NCBI GenBank assembly: GCA_049976245.1
Contig: JBMFIQ010000019.1
Span: 1-47,200, forward strand
DNA from: Microbacter sp049976245
GTDB lineage: Bacteria > Bacteroidota > Bacteroidia > Bacteroidales > Paludibacteraceae
DNA length: 47,200 bases
Direction of reading: 5' to 3'
Shown one piece after another: positions 8,263 through 17,431 of the stretch; the first letter of the stretch is position 1; each line of letters opens with the position of its first letter. The position numbers were made by a program, and so were the translations under genes. A model generated the notes under the pieces. It worked only from the letters and a program-made list of their open reading frames with translations. It ran no database searches and was not told the DNA's origin.

Positions 8263-9405
8263 TTGTTGAATAGAAGATCCAAAAAAATAAAGCCTTTGAG
8301 CGTGGCTTTTATGCTGGGCTCGCTCAACCGTGGGGGAACTGAAACGCTCGTGCGTGATGTTTTGCGTCATCGCTCATCGGTTGCTTTTAATATGATCGGC
8401 ATCTATCGGAAAGAGGGGCAATTGTCCGATGATTACCGTGCTACGCTGGTGCCCCTCTTCAAGCTGCGCCCTAAACATCTCTTGGATCTTGGTTACTTGT
8501 GGCATCTTCGTCGGCTTATTCGTTCTAACCAATTAACATTACTCCATGCACAACAACCGTTGGACGCCCTTTTTGCAAGGCTTGCTTCGCTTGGAATGCC
8601 TGTGAAGGTGGTTTTGACGCTTCACGGTTACGATACGGGGTTTCATTGCTTGGATCGTTTTTTGCTCCGCCTGGCTTTGAGGGTTTCGCATTTCATTCTT
8701 TGTGTGAGCAATACGCAACATACTTATTATCAAAAACGATATGCACTTTTGCCTTCCAAAGTGCATACTTTGTACAACGGCATCTCTTTTGATAAGTTGG
8801 ATCAGCCCAAACCGAGCAACATTCGGCAGGAGTTGCATCTTCCTCAAGATGGCTTGTTGCTTGGCAGCGTCGGTAATTTTGTTTCAGTGAGGGATCAAAT
8901 GACGCTTTGCCGCTTTGCGAAACGACTTCATGAAGCAAAAGTTGACTTTCGGTTTTTGTTTGTCGGAGCCAAAAGCAGCACGGAGCCCGAACGGTTTGAC
9001 GCGTGTGTTCGCTTTTGTGCTGACAACGGATTGCAGTCAAAGGTTTTTTTCTTGGGCTCTCGCAATGATGTCCCGTCGATACTGCATCAACTCGATGCTT
9101 TTCTCTATGCCAGCGATCACGACACGTTTGGCATTGCCGTGATTGAAGCCATGGCTGCTGCTCTTCCCGTCTTTGTGAATGAGTGGGATGTGATGAAGGA
9201 AATGACGGATGGCGGTCGATACGCAACACTCTATCAAACCGCGCGGGAAGAGGATCTGCTGAACGTGTTCAACGATTTCATCATGCATCCGGAACCATAC
9301 CGACAAAAAGCCATTGAAGCTGCTGAATGGGTACGATCGAAATACAGCATTCAAGCCCACTTGAAAACCTTGGAGTCACTCTACGTGAAGTGCTTAAAAG
9401 CATAA
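8263..9405 (+). CDS. Family 4 glycosyltransferase
   Basis: A 380-residue GT-B protein. AFMLGSLNRGGTETLVRD is the N-terminal GT4 loop, and the C-terminal half has a GNFVSVRDQ segment, FLGSRNDVPSILHQLDAF and the donor-binding DTFGIAVIEAMA, where Asp stands for the usual first Glu of EX7E. Translation most likely starts at TTG 8263: an in-frame stop lies at 8257-8259, and the first ATG (8311) would remove the essential first beta strand. It transfers sugar from a nucleotide donor in the cytoplasm. It lies 86 bp after the GT2 gene and 61 bp before the next, so a shared transcript is likely. Confidence 0.85.
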   Translation: MLNRRSKKIKPLSVAFMLGSLNRGGTETLVRDVLRHRSSVAFNMIGIYRKEGQLSDDYRATLVPLFKLRPKHLLDLGYLWHLRRLIRSNQLTLLHAQQPLDALFARLASLGMPVKVVLTLHGYDTGFHCLDRFLLRLALRVSHFILCVSNTQHTYYQKRYALLPSKVHTLYNGISFDKLDQPKPSNIRQELHLPQDGLLLGSVGNFVSVRDQMTLCRFAKRLHEAKVDFRFLFVGAKSSTEPERFDACVRFCADNGLQSKVFFLGSRNDVPSILHQLDAFLYASDHDTFGIAVIEAMAAALPVFVNEWDVMKEMTDGGRYATLYQTAREEDLLNVFNDFIMHPEPYRQKAIEAAEWVRSKYSIQAHLKTLESLYVKCLKA

Positions 9406-9466
9406 GGTGATGTGAACAATGCTTCATGCAAATAATTGTTCCCTGATTTTTATTAGATAATACATT

Positions 9467-10474
9467 ATGATTGAAAATCAACAACCTCCCAAATTAATTT
9501 GTCTGACACCGGTTAAAAATGAAGCTTGGTGTTTGGACGTTTTTTTGCAATGCACCAGTTTATGGGCTGATTATATCATCATTGCCGATCAGGGATCCAC
9601 GGATGGCAGTAGGGAAATTGCTTTGAAGTATCCAAAAGTCATTTTGTTGGAGAATGATGGAAATGGCTTAGATGAACCATATCGACAAAAAATATTATTT
9701 GAAGAAGCCCGCAAAATTAAAGGGAATCGGATTATTTTTGCATTAGATGCTGATGAATTGTTTACAGGCAATTTTATAAATACTTCTGACTGGGAAACCA
9801 TTACAACATTCAAAGCCGGTAATGTATTTGTATTTCATTGGGCAACAGTTGAAACAGATCAAATTCATTATTGGGAACCTCAAAAATGGTTTCAGTGGGC
9901 ATTTCATGATGATGGAACTCAACCAATTCAATCAGGTTATATTCATGTTGCCCGTGTTCCTTGGCCTGAAAATGTACCAGCAACGGAAATTTGTATAAAA
10001 GATTTTCAAGTTTTACATTTAGTTCTCGTTAATTGGCAAAGAATGCTTAGTAAGGAAAGGTTTTATGCTTTCGTGATTCGTGTCAATGAACCTAAGAAAA
10101 GTGTCATTTCTTTGAATCGACAATATGCTTATTTTGACAATTCAGCTGAAAAGAAGTTGCCAATTCCGAACTATTTTCTTGACTTTTATAAGCAAAATGG
10201 CATTGATGTGTTTGGTAGTTTGGTTTTGAATGAATCATTTTTCTGGTTTGATGAACAAATACTGAACTATTTTGATCAATATGGAGTTGAAAAATTTAAA
10301 TATTTAGACATGTGGGATGCTTCTTGGGTTAAAAAGATGCAGGAGCATCGTCCTTTCAAAGTTCCCAAAACAATTCTTTCTCAATTATTGTTCATGTATT
10401 TACGCGCCACTCATAGATATCGTAGCAGATTAATCATTAGGGCTTTTGACAAAATACTCAAACAGATTATCTGA
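9467..10474 (+). CDS. Family 2 glycosyltransferase (WaaE/KdtX-like)
   Basis: A 335-residue protein with ICLTPVKNEAWCLDVFL at the start, DQGSTDGSRE at 41-50 and DADE at 94-97. This pattern is that of the GT2 subgroup that includes LPS-core enzymes such as WaaE. The rest (W-rich, no membrane helix) is not informative about the substrate. The gene is clearly more A+T-rich than the two glycosyltransferase genes before it, suggesting a separate origin. A possible two-way terminator follows at 10513-10546, facing the convergent RelA/SpoT gene. Confidence 0.8.
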   Translation: MIENQQPPKLICLTPVKNEAWCLDVFLQCTSLWADYIIIADQGSTDGSREIALKYPKVILLENDGNGLDEPYRQKILFEEARKIKGNRIIFALDADELFTGNFINTSDWETITTFKAGNVFVFHWATVETDQIHYWEPQKWFQWAFHDDGTQPIQSGYIHVARVPWPENVPATEICIKDFQVLHLVLVNWQRMLSKERFYAFVIRVNEPKKSVISLNRQYAYFDNSAEKKLPIPNYFLDFYKQNGIDVFGSLVLNESFFWFDEQILNYFDQYGVEKFKYLDMWDASWVKKMQEHRPFKVPKTILSQLLFMYLRATHRYRSRLIIRAFDKILKQII

Positions 10475-10512
10475 TTCATCTATGCCTCGCAGTGTCATGT
10501 ATCGATTGATTC

Positions 10513-10546
10513 AAATGATCTCTTTTTTGAACTAAAAGATCATTTT
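10513..10546. terminator. Bidirectional A+T-rich terminator
   Basis: AAATGATC (10513-10520) pairs with GATCATTT (10538-10545), extended by T-run/A-run pairing, and T or A runs lie on both sides. It sits between convergent genes ending at 10474 and 10612. Confidence 0.45.
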
Positions 10547-10611
10547 ATCGTCAAATAAAAAAATAGAGGGGAGTTGCGAGAAGAGATCTTTGTGAATGAT
10601 AAAGTAACCAT

Positions 10612-12816
10612 TTATAGCCGTGTAACTCGCATCACGCCTTTAATCATTTCGAGTTTTCTGATCAACGATGTCAATTGGTTGGTGTCATTGACCATGACCG
10701 AAATGGTTCCTTCGAAAAATGTTTCATGCGAATTGACGCTGATGGAGCGTAATTGAACGTTTTTTTCCTTGGATAAAATGGATGTGACATTGTTAACAAT
10801 CCCAATATCGTCGTTTCCGATGATTTGCAGGGTAGCGGGATCGAACTTGCCGGATTTGCCGCTCCATTTGACTTCAATGATGCGGTAGCCGAATCGTTCT
10901 TTGAGCTGTTGTGCATTGGGACAGTTGGTGCGGTGAATCTTTATGCCTCCCGAAACGGACACGAACCCAAACACCGGATCACCGAAAATGGGATTGCAGC
11001 ATTTTGCAAACGAGTATTGTACGTTGCGAACGTCATTCCCAATGATCAACACATCATGTTCGGAAGTGATCTTTTCCAGATCGGTTTGTTTGGTGAAATG
11101 TTCAACGCTCCGTATGGTTGTCAGATCTGCTTCATCCACGATATGTTTGTTCATCTCCTGCAGTTCGTCGCAAATCTCCACCACATCTAATTGATTGAAC
11201 GAAATGGCTTGATAAAACTCTGAAACAAATTTAAAGCCGTGTTTACGTGCCAGAACGGTGATTTGTGATTCGTCAAACTCTATCTTACGGTTCTTCATTC
11301 GTCGTTGCAACGCCTCTCTTCCCAAATCGGATGCTTTGTTTTCCTGTTCCTTGATCGACTGTTTGATTTTAGCTCGTGCCTTTGATGTAACGGCAATGTT
11401 GAGCCAGTCACGTTTTGGGGTTTGATTGGGCGATGTCAGGATTTCAATTTGATCACCATTGTGCAAAACATATCGTATGGGAACGTTACGCCCGCCCACT
11501 TTGGCTCCTACGCATCGACTTCCCAGATTGGTATGAATGGCAAATGCAAAGTCGAGCACGGTGGCTCCTTTTTTCAGTTTGAACAAATCGCCGTTGGGTG
11601 TAAATACAAACACGTCGTCATCATACAAATTCAGCTTAAAGGTATCAACCGCTTCTGTGGCGTTCAGCTCAGGGTTTTCGAGAACGTTGCGGATGTTTTT
11701 CAACCATTGATCCATGCTGTCCGATTCGCTTTTGATGCCTTTGTATTTCCAGTGTGCTGCCACCCCTTTTTCGGCAATCTCGTCCATCCGTCGTGAGCGA
11801 ATTTGCACTTCCACCCATCGGCCTTTAGGCCCCATCACGGTGATGTGCAACGATTCATATCCGTTGGATTTGGGGATGGAAAGCCAGTCGCGCAATCGTT
11901 TGGGGTTGGGCGTGTACATGTCCGTGACAATAGAATAAATCTGCCAACAGGCTAATTTTTCGGCTTCAACCGGGGTGTCTAAAATAATGCGGATAGCAAA
12001 CAAATCGTAAATGGACTCAAACGAAGTGTTTTGTTTCTTCATTTTGTTCCAAATGGAATGAATGGATTTGGTGCGACCTTTGATGTCAAAATCGAAACCG
12101 GCCAGTTCGATGCGTTTCTTGACAGGCTCAATGAATGATTGAATGTATGCTTCGCGCGATCGTTTGGTTTCATTGAGTTTTTGGGCAATATCGTAATAGA
12201 CTTCAGGATGTTCGTATTTCAGAGTCAAATCCTCCAATTCCGTTTTGATGGCATAAAGTCCCAACCTATGAGCCAAAGGGGCATAGAGATGAGCCACTTC
12301 GGTCACCACTTTGGACTGAACTTCTGCATCGAGCAGTTTGAGATGACGCATCATATCGAGCCGATCGGCAAGCATGATGAGGATGACCCGAATATCTTCG
12401 GCAAAGGCAAGCAATAAGCGTCTGAAATTTTCACTGTCGATGGAAATGTTACGTTCATAAAGGGTGTGAGCGCGATTCAATCCCTGTACAATGACCGATA
12501 CCGATTCGCCAAATTGTTTTTCAATCTCTTCAATAACAAAATCACCCGAAAGGACACCGTCGTACAAAATGGTGCCTAACACAGACGAACGTCCAAGCAT
12601 GAATTCATTGACCAACAATTTTACAATGCGTAAATTGCGCATCAAAGTTCGATATGAATCTTCGCCGGGATGCTTCCTGAAGGCTTGTGTGATCCAATTG
12701 CGCAGTATTGTCAATTCATGCGGTTTTAGCTTTGAAGAAACGCTCCGAAGGGTGTCCCGATAAAGCGTAAGCATTTCTTGCCGTTTTGAATCGCTTAATT
12801 GCCATTCAGTGTTCAT
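10612..12816 (-). CDS. relA: RelA/SpoT-family (p)ppGpp synthetase, hydrolase site degenerate
   Basis: A 734-residue long RSH protein. The N-terminal HD region (about 50-160) has lost its site: the usual HDxxED is TILYDGVLSGD (Tyr85-Asp86, no Glu pair), and the first metal His is not visible. LADRLDMMRHL near 149-159 is kept. The synthetase domain is intact, with GRTKSIHSIWNKM at 247-259, DLFAIRI at 271-277, RLRD at 307-310 and EVQIR at 336-340. TGS (about 400-462) and C-terminal ACT (about 660-734) domains follow. It should make (p)ppGpp during stress at the ribosome and not break it down. The basic RLRD resembles the RxKD class, not the acidic ExDD of E. coli RelA. It ends the PASTA-rluD gene run, 121 bp after the SDR gene. 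Confidence 0.9.
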   Translation of the reverse strand: MNTEWQLSDSKRQEMLTLYRDTLRSVSSKLKPHELTILRNWITQAFRKHPGEDSYRTLMRNLRIVKLLVNEFMLGRSSVLGTILYDGVLSGDFVIEEIEKQFGESVSVIVQGLNRAHTLYERNISIDSENFRRLLLAFAEDIRVILIMLADRLDMMRHLKLLDAEVQSKVVTEVAHLYAPLAHRLGLYAIKTELEDLTLKYEHPEVYYDIAQKLNETKRSREAYIQSFIEPVKKRIELAGFDFDIKGRTKSIHSIWNKMKKQNTSFESIYDLFAIRIILDTPVEAEKLACWQIYSIVTDMYTPNPKRLRDWLSIPKSNGYESLHITVMGPKGRWVEVQIRSRRMDEIAEKGVAAHWKYKGIKSESDSMDQWLKNIRNVLENPELNATEAVDTFKLNLYDDDVFVFTPNGDLFKLKKGATVLDFAFAIHTNLGSRCVGAKVGGRNVPIRYVLHNGDQIEILTSPNQTPKRDWLNIAVTSKARAKIKQSIKEQENKASDLGREALQRRMKNRKIEFDESQITVLARKHGFKFVSEFYQAISFNQLDVVEICDELQEMNKHIVDEADLTTIRSVEHFTKQTDLEKITSEHDVLIIGNDVRNVQYSFAKCCNPIFGDPVFGFVSVSGGIKIHRTNCPNAQQLKERFGYRIIEVKWSGKSGKFDPATLQIIGNDDIGIVNNVTSILSKEKNVQLRSISVNSHETFFEGTISVMVNDTNQLTSLIRKLEMIKGVMRVTRL

Positions 12817-12937
12817 GGTTCAAGTGAATGATGGAATGCTTTCTTTTGCCGTGACGGAAGTTTACGTTTCAACATCCATCGTTGGCTGAGAAGGTCATGT
12901 TTGTATTGGGGCTCTTTTTATTTTCTTCTTGGAGTCT

Positions 12938-13702
12938 TTACGATTCCCTATTGTAAAGATACGTATTGGCTTGCCTTGCGGGAGTCAACAAAATATCGTT
13001 GATGTTTACGTGAGGCGGACGGGTAATGATAAACTCCACCGCATCGGCAATGTCTTCGGCGTTCAATGGCACGATACCTTTGTAAACAGCATTCGCTTTT
13101 TCCTGATCGCCGTGATAGCGCACCAATGAAAATTCCGTTTCGGCTGCTCCCGGTGAAATGGAACTTACTTTGATGTTTTCTTTCAGTAAGTCGATGCGCA
13201 TCCCTTTGGTAAGGGCGTTCACGGCATGTTTGGTAGCACAATAAACGTTGCCCGTGGGATAGACTTCGACACCGGCGATGGATGAAATGTTGATAATATG
13301 GCCGCCTTTGCGTTTTACCATCAGCGGAATGATGTAACGGCTGATGTAGAGCAATCCTTTCACATTGGTATCAATCATACGTTCCCAATCTTCAAAATCG
13401 CCCTCCTGAATGGGCGTTGTTCCTGCAGCCAAACCGGCATTGTTGATCAACAGGTGAATTTCCCGCCAACGTTCCGGCAATGAATCTACCGCTTCTTGAC
13501 AAGCTTTTCGATCGCGCACGTCAAAACAAAGCGGCAGGACATCAATGCCGTAGTGTGCCTGAATGTCTTCCTTTGCTGCTTGCAAACGGTCACAACGTCG
13601 GCCGGTGATGATGATATCATATTCTAAAGAGGCCAATCGATGAGCAATGGCCAATCCAAATCCGGAGGTTGCTCCGGTAATAAACGCTATTTTGGTACTC
13701 AT
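12938..13702 (-). CDS. Short-chain dehydrogenase/reductase (YdfG-like)
   Basis: A 254-residue classical SDR. The nucleotide loop TGATSGFG is at about 9-16, NNAG at 87-90, and the catalytic residues are Ser140/141, Tyr154 and Lys158 in YCATK. TGRR after strand 2 favours NADP(H). The overall pattern resembles the YdfG / serine 3-dehydrogenase group that oxidises or reduces 3-hydroxy acids. It lies 11 bp downstream of the HD phosphohydrolase gene on the same strand, so it is co-transcribed with it, though no shared pathway is evident. Substrate is inferred only from similarity. Confidence 0.87.
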   Translation of the reverse strand: MSTKIAFITGATSGFGLAIAHRLASLEYDIIITGRRCDRLQAAKEDIQAHYGIDVLPLCFDVRDRKACQEAVDSLPERWREIHLLINNAGLAAGTTPIQEGDFEDWERMIDTNVKGLLYISRYIIPLMVKRKGGHIINISSIAGVEVYPTGNVYCATKHAVNALTKGMRIDLLKENIKVSSISPGAAETEFSLVRYHGDQEKANAVYKGIVPLNAEDIADAVEFIITRPPHVNINDILLTPARQANTYLYNRES

Positions 13703-13713
13703 AATGAATGAGG

Positions 13714-14982
13714 TTAAGGGTTATTGTTTTTGTGTGATGCGTTGCCTACATAATGGTTCAACGGTAGATAACAAAGATACAACTTTGACGCTTCTTTTGT
13801 CAATACATCCAGGTTAAACATGTCCGACGATTCGGTAATGTCCTTCAGTTCCCCGTTTTTGAATTTGATTTTTATACCTTCCTCATCGGGAGCATAGGTT
13901 TCGTTTGAAACTTTTTCTTCTGCCCAAAAATAATGGGCTTCATGAGCCGATATCTGAAAAAAATCCATGTATCGATGTTCCATTTCATCCACCTCCTTGT
14001 CCGTCATGGTACGGTTTAATACGTTTATTTTGAATAGCCTACGATTGATAAAAGCATCGCTCAGCGTGGCTAACACCGTATCCGCATCGGACATCCACAC
14101 TTTGATCGCCGAAACAATGTCGCTGTCATCCAGTCCGGCATAATGGCGCAAAACTTCCGGCGATCGATAGAAATCTTCTTTTTGAATGGGTTGATTCAAG
14201 AAAAATTGCAGCGATGGAGAGCCAAAAAGTGGATGTCCCCCAAGGGCTAATTCTTTAGCCCGCATCAGAATGTGAATGAGCAATTGTTCGGCCGCAATGG
14301 AGGTTTTGTGCAAATAGACCTGCCAATACATCAATCGACGTGCCAGCAGAAATTTTTCAATGGAATAAACACCCTTTTCCTGAATCACCAATCGTCCTTC
14401 ATGCAAGTCAAGCATGCGAATGATTTGTGCTGAACCGATCGACCCTTCGGTGACACCTGCATAAAAGCTATCGCGGCGCAGATAGTCCAGTCGATCCATA
14501 TCCAATTGTCCCGAAATCAATTGATGAAGAAAGTATTTCGGATAGGTTCCTTTGAAAATGGATATAGCCATGGGAAGGCAGGCATCCATTTCACGACGGA
14601 TCTCCTCCATCATCAGTGTGGAAATTTCTTCATGCGATATGCCTGAAACCAAGCTATTTTCCAACACGTGCGAAAATGGAGCATGTCCGATGTCGTGCAT
14701 TAAAATGGCTGCCAGAGCAGCTTCTTCTTCATCGGCTCGAATGTCGGCGCCCATCCATCGTAACTGTCGGATGGCTTCTCCCATCAAATACATGGCTCCG
14801 AGTGAGTGTTGAAAACGAGTGTGTTGCGTTCCGGGATAAACAAACGACGAAAGCCCTAATTGTTTGATGCGGGTCAACCGTTGCATGTAGGGATGTTGAA
14901 TGATGTCGTAAAGCGTTTCGGTTGGGATGGAAATAAAACCGAACACCGGATCGTTGATAATCTTGCGTTTTTTTGTCTGCAT
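13714..14982 (-). CDS. HD-domain phosphohydrolase (dGTPase-like)
   Basis: A 422-residue HD-superfamily protein. TRFQHSLG puts the first metal His at 59, and LMHDIGHAPFSH gives the HD pair at 96-97. LDMDRLDYLRRDS further on supplies the last metal Asp and the YLRRDS signature of the YdhJ/dNTP triphosphohydrolase-related group. The soluble protein probably hydrolyses a nucleotide, but the exact substrate is uncertain. The gene lies between rluD (12 bp) and the SDR gene (11 bp), so it is inside an operon. Confidence 0.85.
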   Translation of the reverse strand: MQTKKRKIINDPVFGFISIPTETLYDIIQHPYMQRLTRIKQLGLSSFVYPGTQHTRFQHSLGAMYLMGEAIRQLRWMGADIRADEEEAALAAILMHDIGHAPFSHVLENSLVSGISHEEISTLMMEEIRREMDACLPMAISIFKGTYPKYFLHQLISGQLDMDRLDYLRRDSFYAGVTEGSIGSAQIIRMLDLHEGRLVIQEKGVYSIEKFLLARRLMYWQVYLHKTSIAAEQLLIHILMRAKELALGGHPLFGSPSLQFFLNQPIQKEDFYRSPEVLRHYAGLDDSDIVSAIKVWMSDADTVLATLSDAFINRRLFKINVLNRTMTDKEVDEMEHRYMDFFQISAHEAHYFWAEEKVSNETYAPDEEGIKIKFKNGELKDITESSDMFNLDVLTKEASKLYLCYLPLNHYVGNASHKNNNP

Positions 14983-14994
14983 GTTGATCCTTTT

Positions 14995-16077
14995 CTAATT
15001 GGTTGTCGAATGGTTGCCGTCGCGTGAGGCAACATAGCCGCGCCATCGCTCAATAAGCGCCTGCATGTCGTTTGGTAATTCACTGTCAAAATAGAGTGTT
15101 TCTCCCGTTCGTGGGTGCACAAATCCTAATGTTTTGGCGTGCAAGGCCTGGCGTGGACAAATCTCAAAACAGTGGTGCACAAATTGTTTGTATTTGGCAA
15201 ATGGCGTTCCGCGAAGAATTTCGTTCCCTCCGTATCGTTGATCGTTAAACAATGGATGTCCTATGTATTTCATGTGGGCACGGATTTGATGTGTTCTGCC
15301 AGTTTCGAGACGGCATTCCACCAGCGACACATAACCGAATGATTCCAAAACCCGATAGTGTGTAACGGCACTTTTCCCGTGTTCTCCATACGGATAAACG
15401 GTCATCATCTGTCGATCTTTTGCGCTGCGTCCGATATGACCTTCAATCGTACCTTCGTTCGGGTCGGGAACACCCCATAACAGCGCTTGATAAAGCCGCT
15501 TGGTCGTTTTGTGAAAAAATTGTTCGGCCAATTTTGTTTTGGCCGTTTCATTTTTGGCAATGACCAACAAACCTGAAGTATCTTTGTCAATGCGATGTAC
15601 CAGTCCTAATCGCGGATCGTTGGCATCGAAAGCAGGATGATCTTTGAAATAATAAGCGAGTGCATTAAGCAGCGTGCCGTGATAATTGCCGTGTCCCGGA
15701 TGCACCACCAGTCCTGCGGGTTTGTTGATCACCATCAGATCGGGATCTTCGTACACAATGTGCAATGGAATGGGTTCTGGCGTGATAACGACTTCGTGAG
15801 GAGGATAGGTCATCACAATGGTGATCACTTCGCCAGGTTTTACCCGATAATTGGCTTTGACGGCTTGACCATTGACCAAAACAGTGCCCGCAGCGGCCGC
15901 TTCTTGAATCCGATTACGGGAAACATGCTGAATGCGATCAAAGAGGAATTTGTCAATGCGCAGTGGCGTTTGTCCCTTGTCAACCTCAAAACGAAAATGC
16001 TCAAACAGTTCCTGTTCGACTGTTTCGTCATTGAGATCCATGGCATCTTCAGTCTCGTTTTCCATCCATGACATCAT
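14995..16077 (-). CDS. rluD: RluD-type 23S rRNA pseudouridine synthase
   Basis: A 360-residue protein with an N-terminal S4 RNA-binding domain (about 38-95, LRIDKFLFDRIQHVSRNRIQ) and a RluA-family catalytic domain. HRIDKDTSGL at 161-170 contains the catalytic Asp164. VINKPAGLVVHPGHG and TGRTHQIRAHM are further family blocks. It isomerises uridines in 23S rRNA, by analogy those of helix 69. The N-terminus has several Met codons (1, 2, 5, 13), and any could be the start. It is 24 bp downstream of the PASTA-protein gene, a pairing common in Bacteroidota. Confidence 0.93.
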   Translation of the reverse strand: MMSWMENETEDAMDLNDETVEQELFEHFRFEVDKGQTPLRIDKFLFDRIQHVSRNRIQEAAAAGTVLVNGQAVKANYRVKPGEVITIVMTYPPHEVVITPEPIPLHIVYEDPDLMVINKPAGLVVHPGHGNYHGTLLNALAYYFKDHPAFDANDPRLGLVHRIDKDTSGLLVIAKNETAKTKLAEQFFHKTTKRLYQALLWGVPDPNEGTIEGHIGRSAKDRQMMTVYPYGEHGKSAVTHYRVLESFGYVSLVECRLETGRTHQIRAHMKYIGHPLFNDQRYGGNEILRGTPFAKYKQFVHHCFEICPRQALHAKTLGFVHPRTGETLYFDSELPNDMQALIERWRGYVASRDGNHSTTN

Positions 16078-16101
16078 TGCAAGCTGGTTTTACATTCTTT
16101 T

Positions 16102-16974
16102 TTAGAAGAACTTCTCAATGTCTTTCTTCTTTTTTGCTTTCTGCTCTTTTTTGTTGGTCGTGGAGTCAGGATTTGAGGTGGCGGGTTGAGCTCTTGTCAA
16201 CCAAATGGTAACCGCATTTCCCGCCGGAATGGAATCACCGGCGGCAGGCAGTTGTTTGTTAACCACAAAATTGGCTTTGTCGGCATCGGAAGTTGGCTGC
16301 TCACTGAAATTGATTGCGCCAAGTGTAAGCATATCGTTGTTTATCAATGAAGTAGCTTCTTGTAGGTTCATATTGGTTAAATCGGGCATGACGAGCATTC
16401 CGTCCGACGGCAAGGCTTTTCGGCCAACCACCAACGTCACCATGCTGCCTGCCGGAATGGATTGTCCTGGAGCTAAAATGCGTCCCTGATATTTCAAATC
16501 CTTCACCAGATTGCTGAACTCGGAAGGAACATATTCCACGTTGACCACATGCAATCCCATGTTTTCCAAAAGCGCTTGAGCAGGCCGCAACGAAAGATCG
16601 CGCACATCGGGAATGGGAATGCCCGGCGGAGTTCGCGCATTGATGGTGATGTAAACATCGCGATAACTTTTCACGAACGATCCCGGCGTAGGTTGTTGTT
16701 CTACCACAATGCCGGGTTTTTTGTCGGGTTGAAACACCGAATCGATGATCTGATAATGCAACTCTTCATTGCCCAAAAGGTTGGAAGCGTCATTCAAGGT
16801 TAATCCCACTAAATTGGGGACTTGCAATGCTTCGCCGTGATGGGTGTAGATGTTGAGCCAAAAGAGCGTCAACAAAAAAAGGGCTACTAAAATGGAAAAT
16901 GCCAGAAAAAGATTTTTCAGCAAGATGTTATGCGTAAAGAAATGTAAAAATCGGGAAAATTCTTTTTTATTCAT
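16102..16974 (-). CDS. Membrane-anchored PASTA-domain protein
   Basis: With the ATG at 16974 the protein is 290 residues: a short cytoplasmic start (MNKKEFSRFLHFF), one membrane helix (about 20-42), three PASTA repeats (opening VPNLVGLTL, IPDVRDLSL and MPDLTNMNL), and a Lys-rich tail. PASTA domains bind peptidoglycan fragments. Unlike the Stk1/PknB proteins there is no kinase domain, so it is a periplasmic wall-binding protein of unknown role. An upstream ATG at 17010 overlaps the place where the transcript must begin after the TACTTTTG box, so 16974 is preferred. It heads the rluD - HD - SDR gene run. Confidence 0.88.
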   Translation of the reverse strand: MNKKEFSRFLHFFTHNILLKNLFLAFSILVALFLLTLFWLNIYTHHGEALQVPNLVGLTLNDASNLLGNEELHYQIIDSVFQPDKKPGIVVEQQPTPGSFVKSYRDVYITINARTPPGIPIPDVRDLSLRPAQALLENMGLHVVNVEYVPSEFSNLVKDLKYQGRILAPGQSIPAGSMVTLVVGRKALPSDGMLVMPDLTNMNLQEATSLINNDMLTLGAINFSEQPTSDADKANFVVNKQLPAAGDSIPAGNAVTIWLTRAQPATSNPDSTTNKKEQKAKKKKDIEKFF

Positions 16975-17011
16975 GTTGTTTCGACCAAGAAATAAGGATG
17001 AATTCTGCATA

Positions 17012-17019
17012 CAAAAGTA
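17012..17019 (-). promoter_or_regulatory. -7 promoter box of the PASTA-rluD operon
   Basis: TACTTTTG on the minus strand fits TAnnTTTG. It overlaps or touches the ATG at 17010, so translation should begin at 16974, about 30 nt into the transcript. Confidence 0.6.
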
Positions 17020-17431
17020 ACCATTTTTTCGGACTTATGTTGGTTTATTTAATTTTGGAATTTATTGTGTATGTTTGTAACCTATTTTGGATCATCAAGT
17101 CATCTTTTCAGATTTTTTTTTGTCGAAACATGCCGTGGATTGAATGTGGAATGCCGTGTTTCCTTTTGGCAGACTCAAATTGTTTGATCATAAATGAAAC
17201 GAGCCATAAAAATAGCTTATGTTCAAGAAAATGACTATTTGGCGAGTTCCAGACATCCTTAGCATTTAAAAATTAAAATAGACGTATGAAGTATCATTTG
17301 AGTTTTGTCCTTTTGATCGTTTTCTGATTCGTTTTTCCGACTCCTTTCTCGTTTTCGGAAGCTTTGAGGTCGGGTTCTAGTATTGATTTTTGTTGTGTAA
17401 CCTTTTTATCTAACTTTCAATTTATTTTACT
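17020..17431. other. Intergenic region with hairpin element
   Basis: Between the divergent PASTA and ispD genes. It holds copy B of the hairpin element (17194-17290) and, directly after it, a 13-codon frame (17286-17327) with a hydrophobic MKYHLSFVLLIVF sequence. TAACTTTC about 20 nt before ispD is a weak promoter candidate. Nothing else was recognised. Confidence 0.5.
17194..17290 (+). repeat. Hairpin element, copy B
   Basis: ATGAAACGAGCC (17194-17205) pairs with GGCGAGTTCC (17241-17250) around facing GA/GA. An inner stem AAATAG (17210-17215) / CTATTT (17235-17240) extends it. The A-rich tail ends at CGTATGAA (17283-17290). The same layout as copy D at 38033 is easy to align. It lies about 140 bp upstream of ispD. 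Confidence 0.8.
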
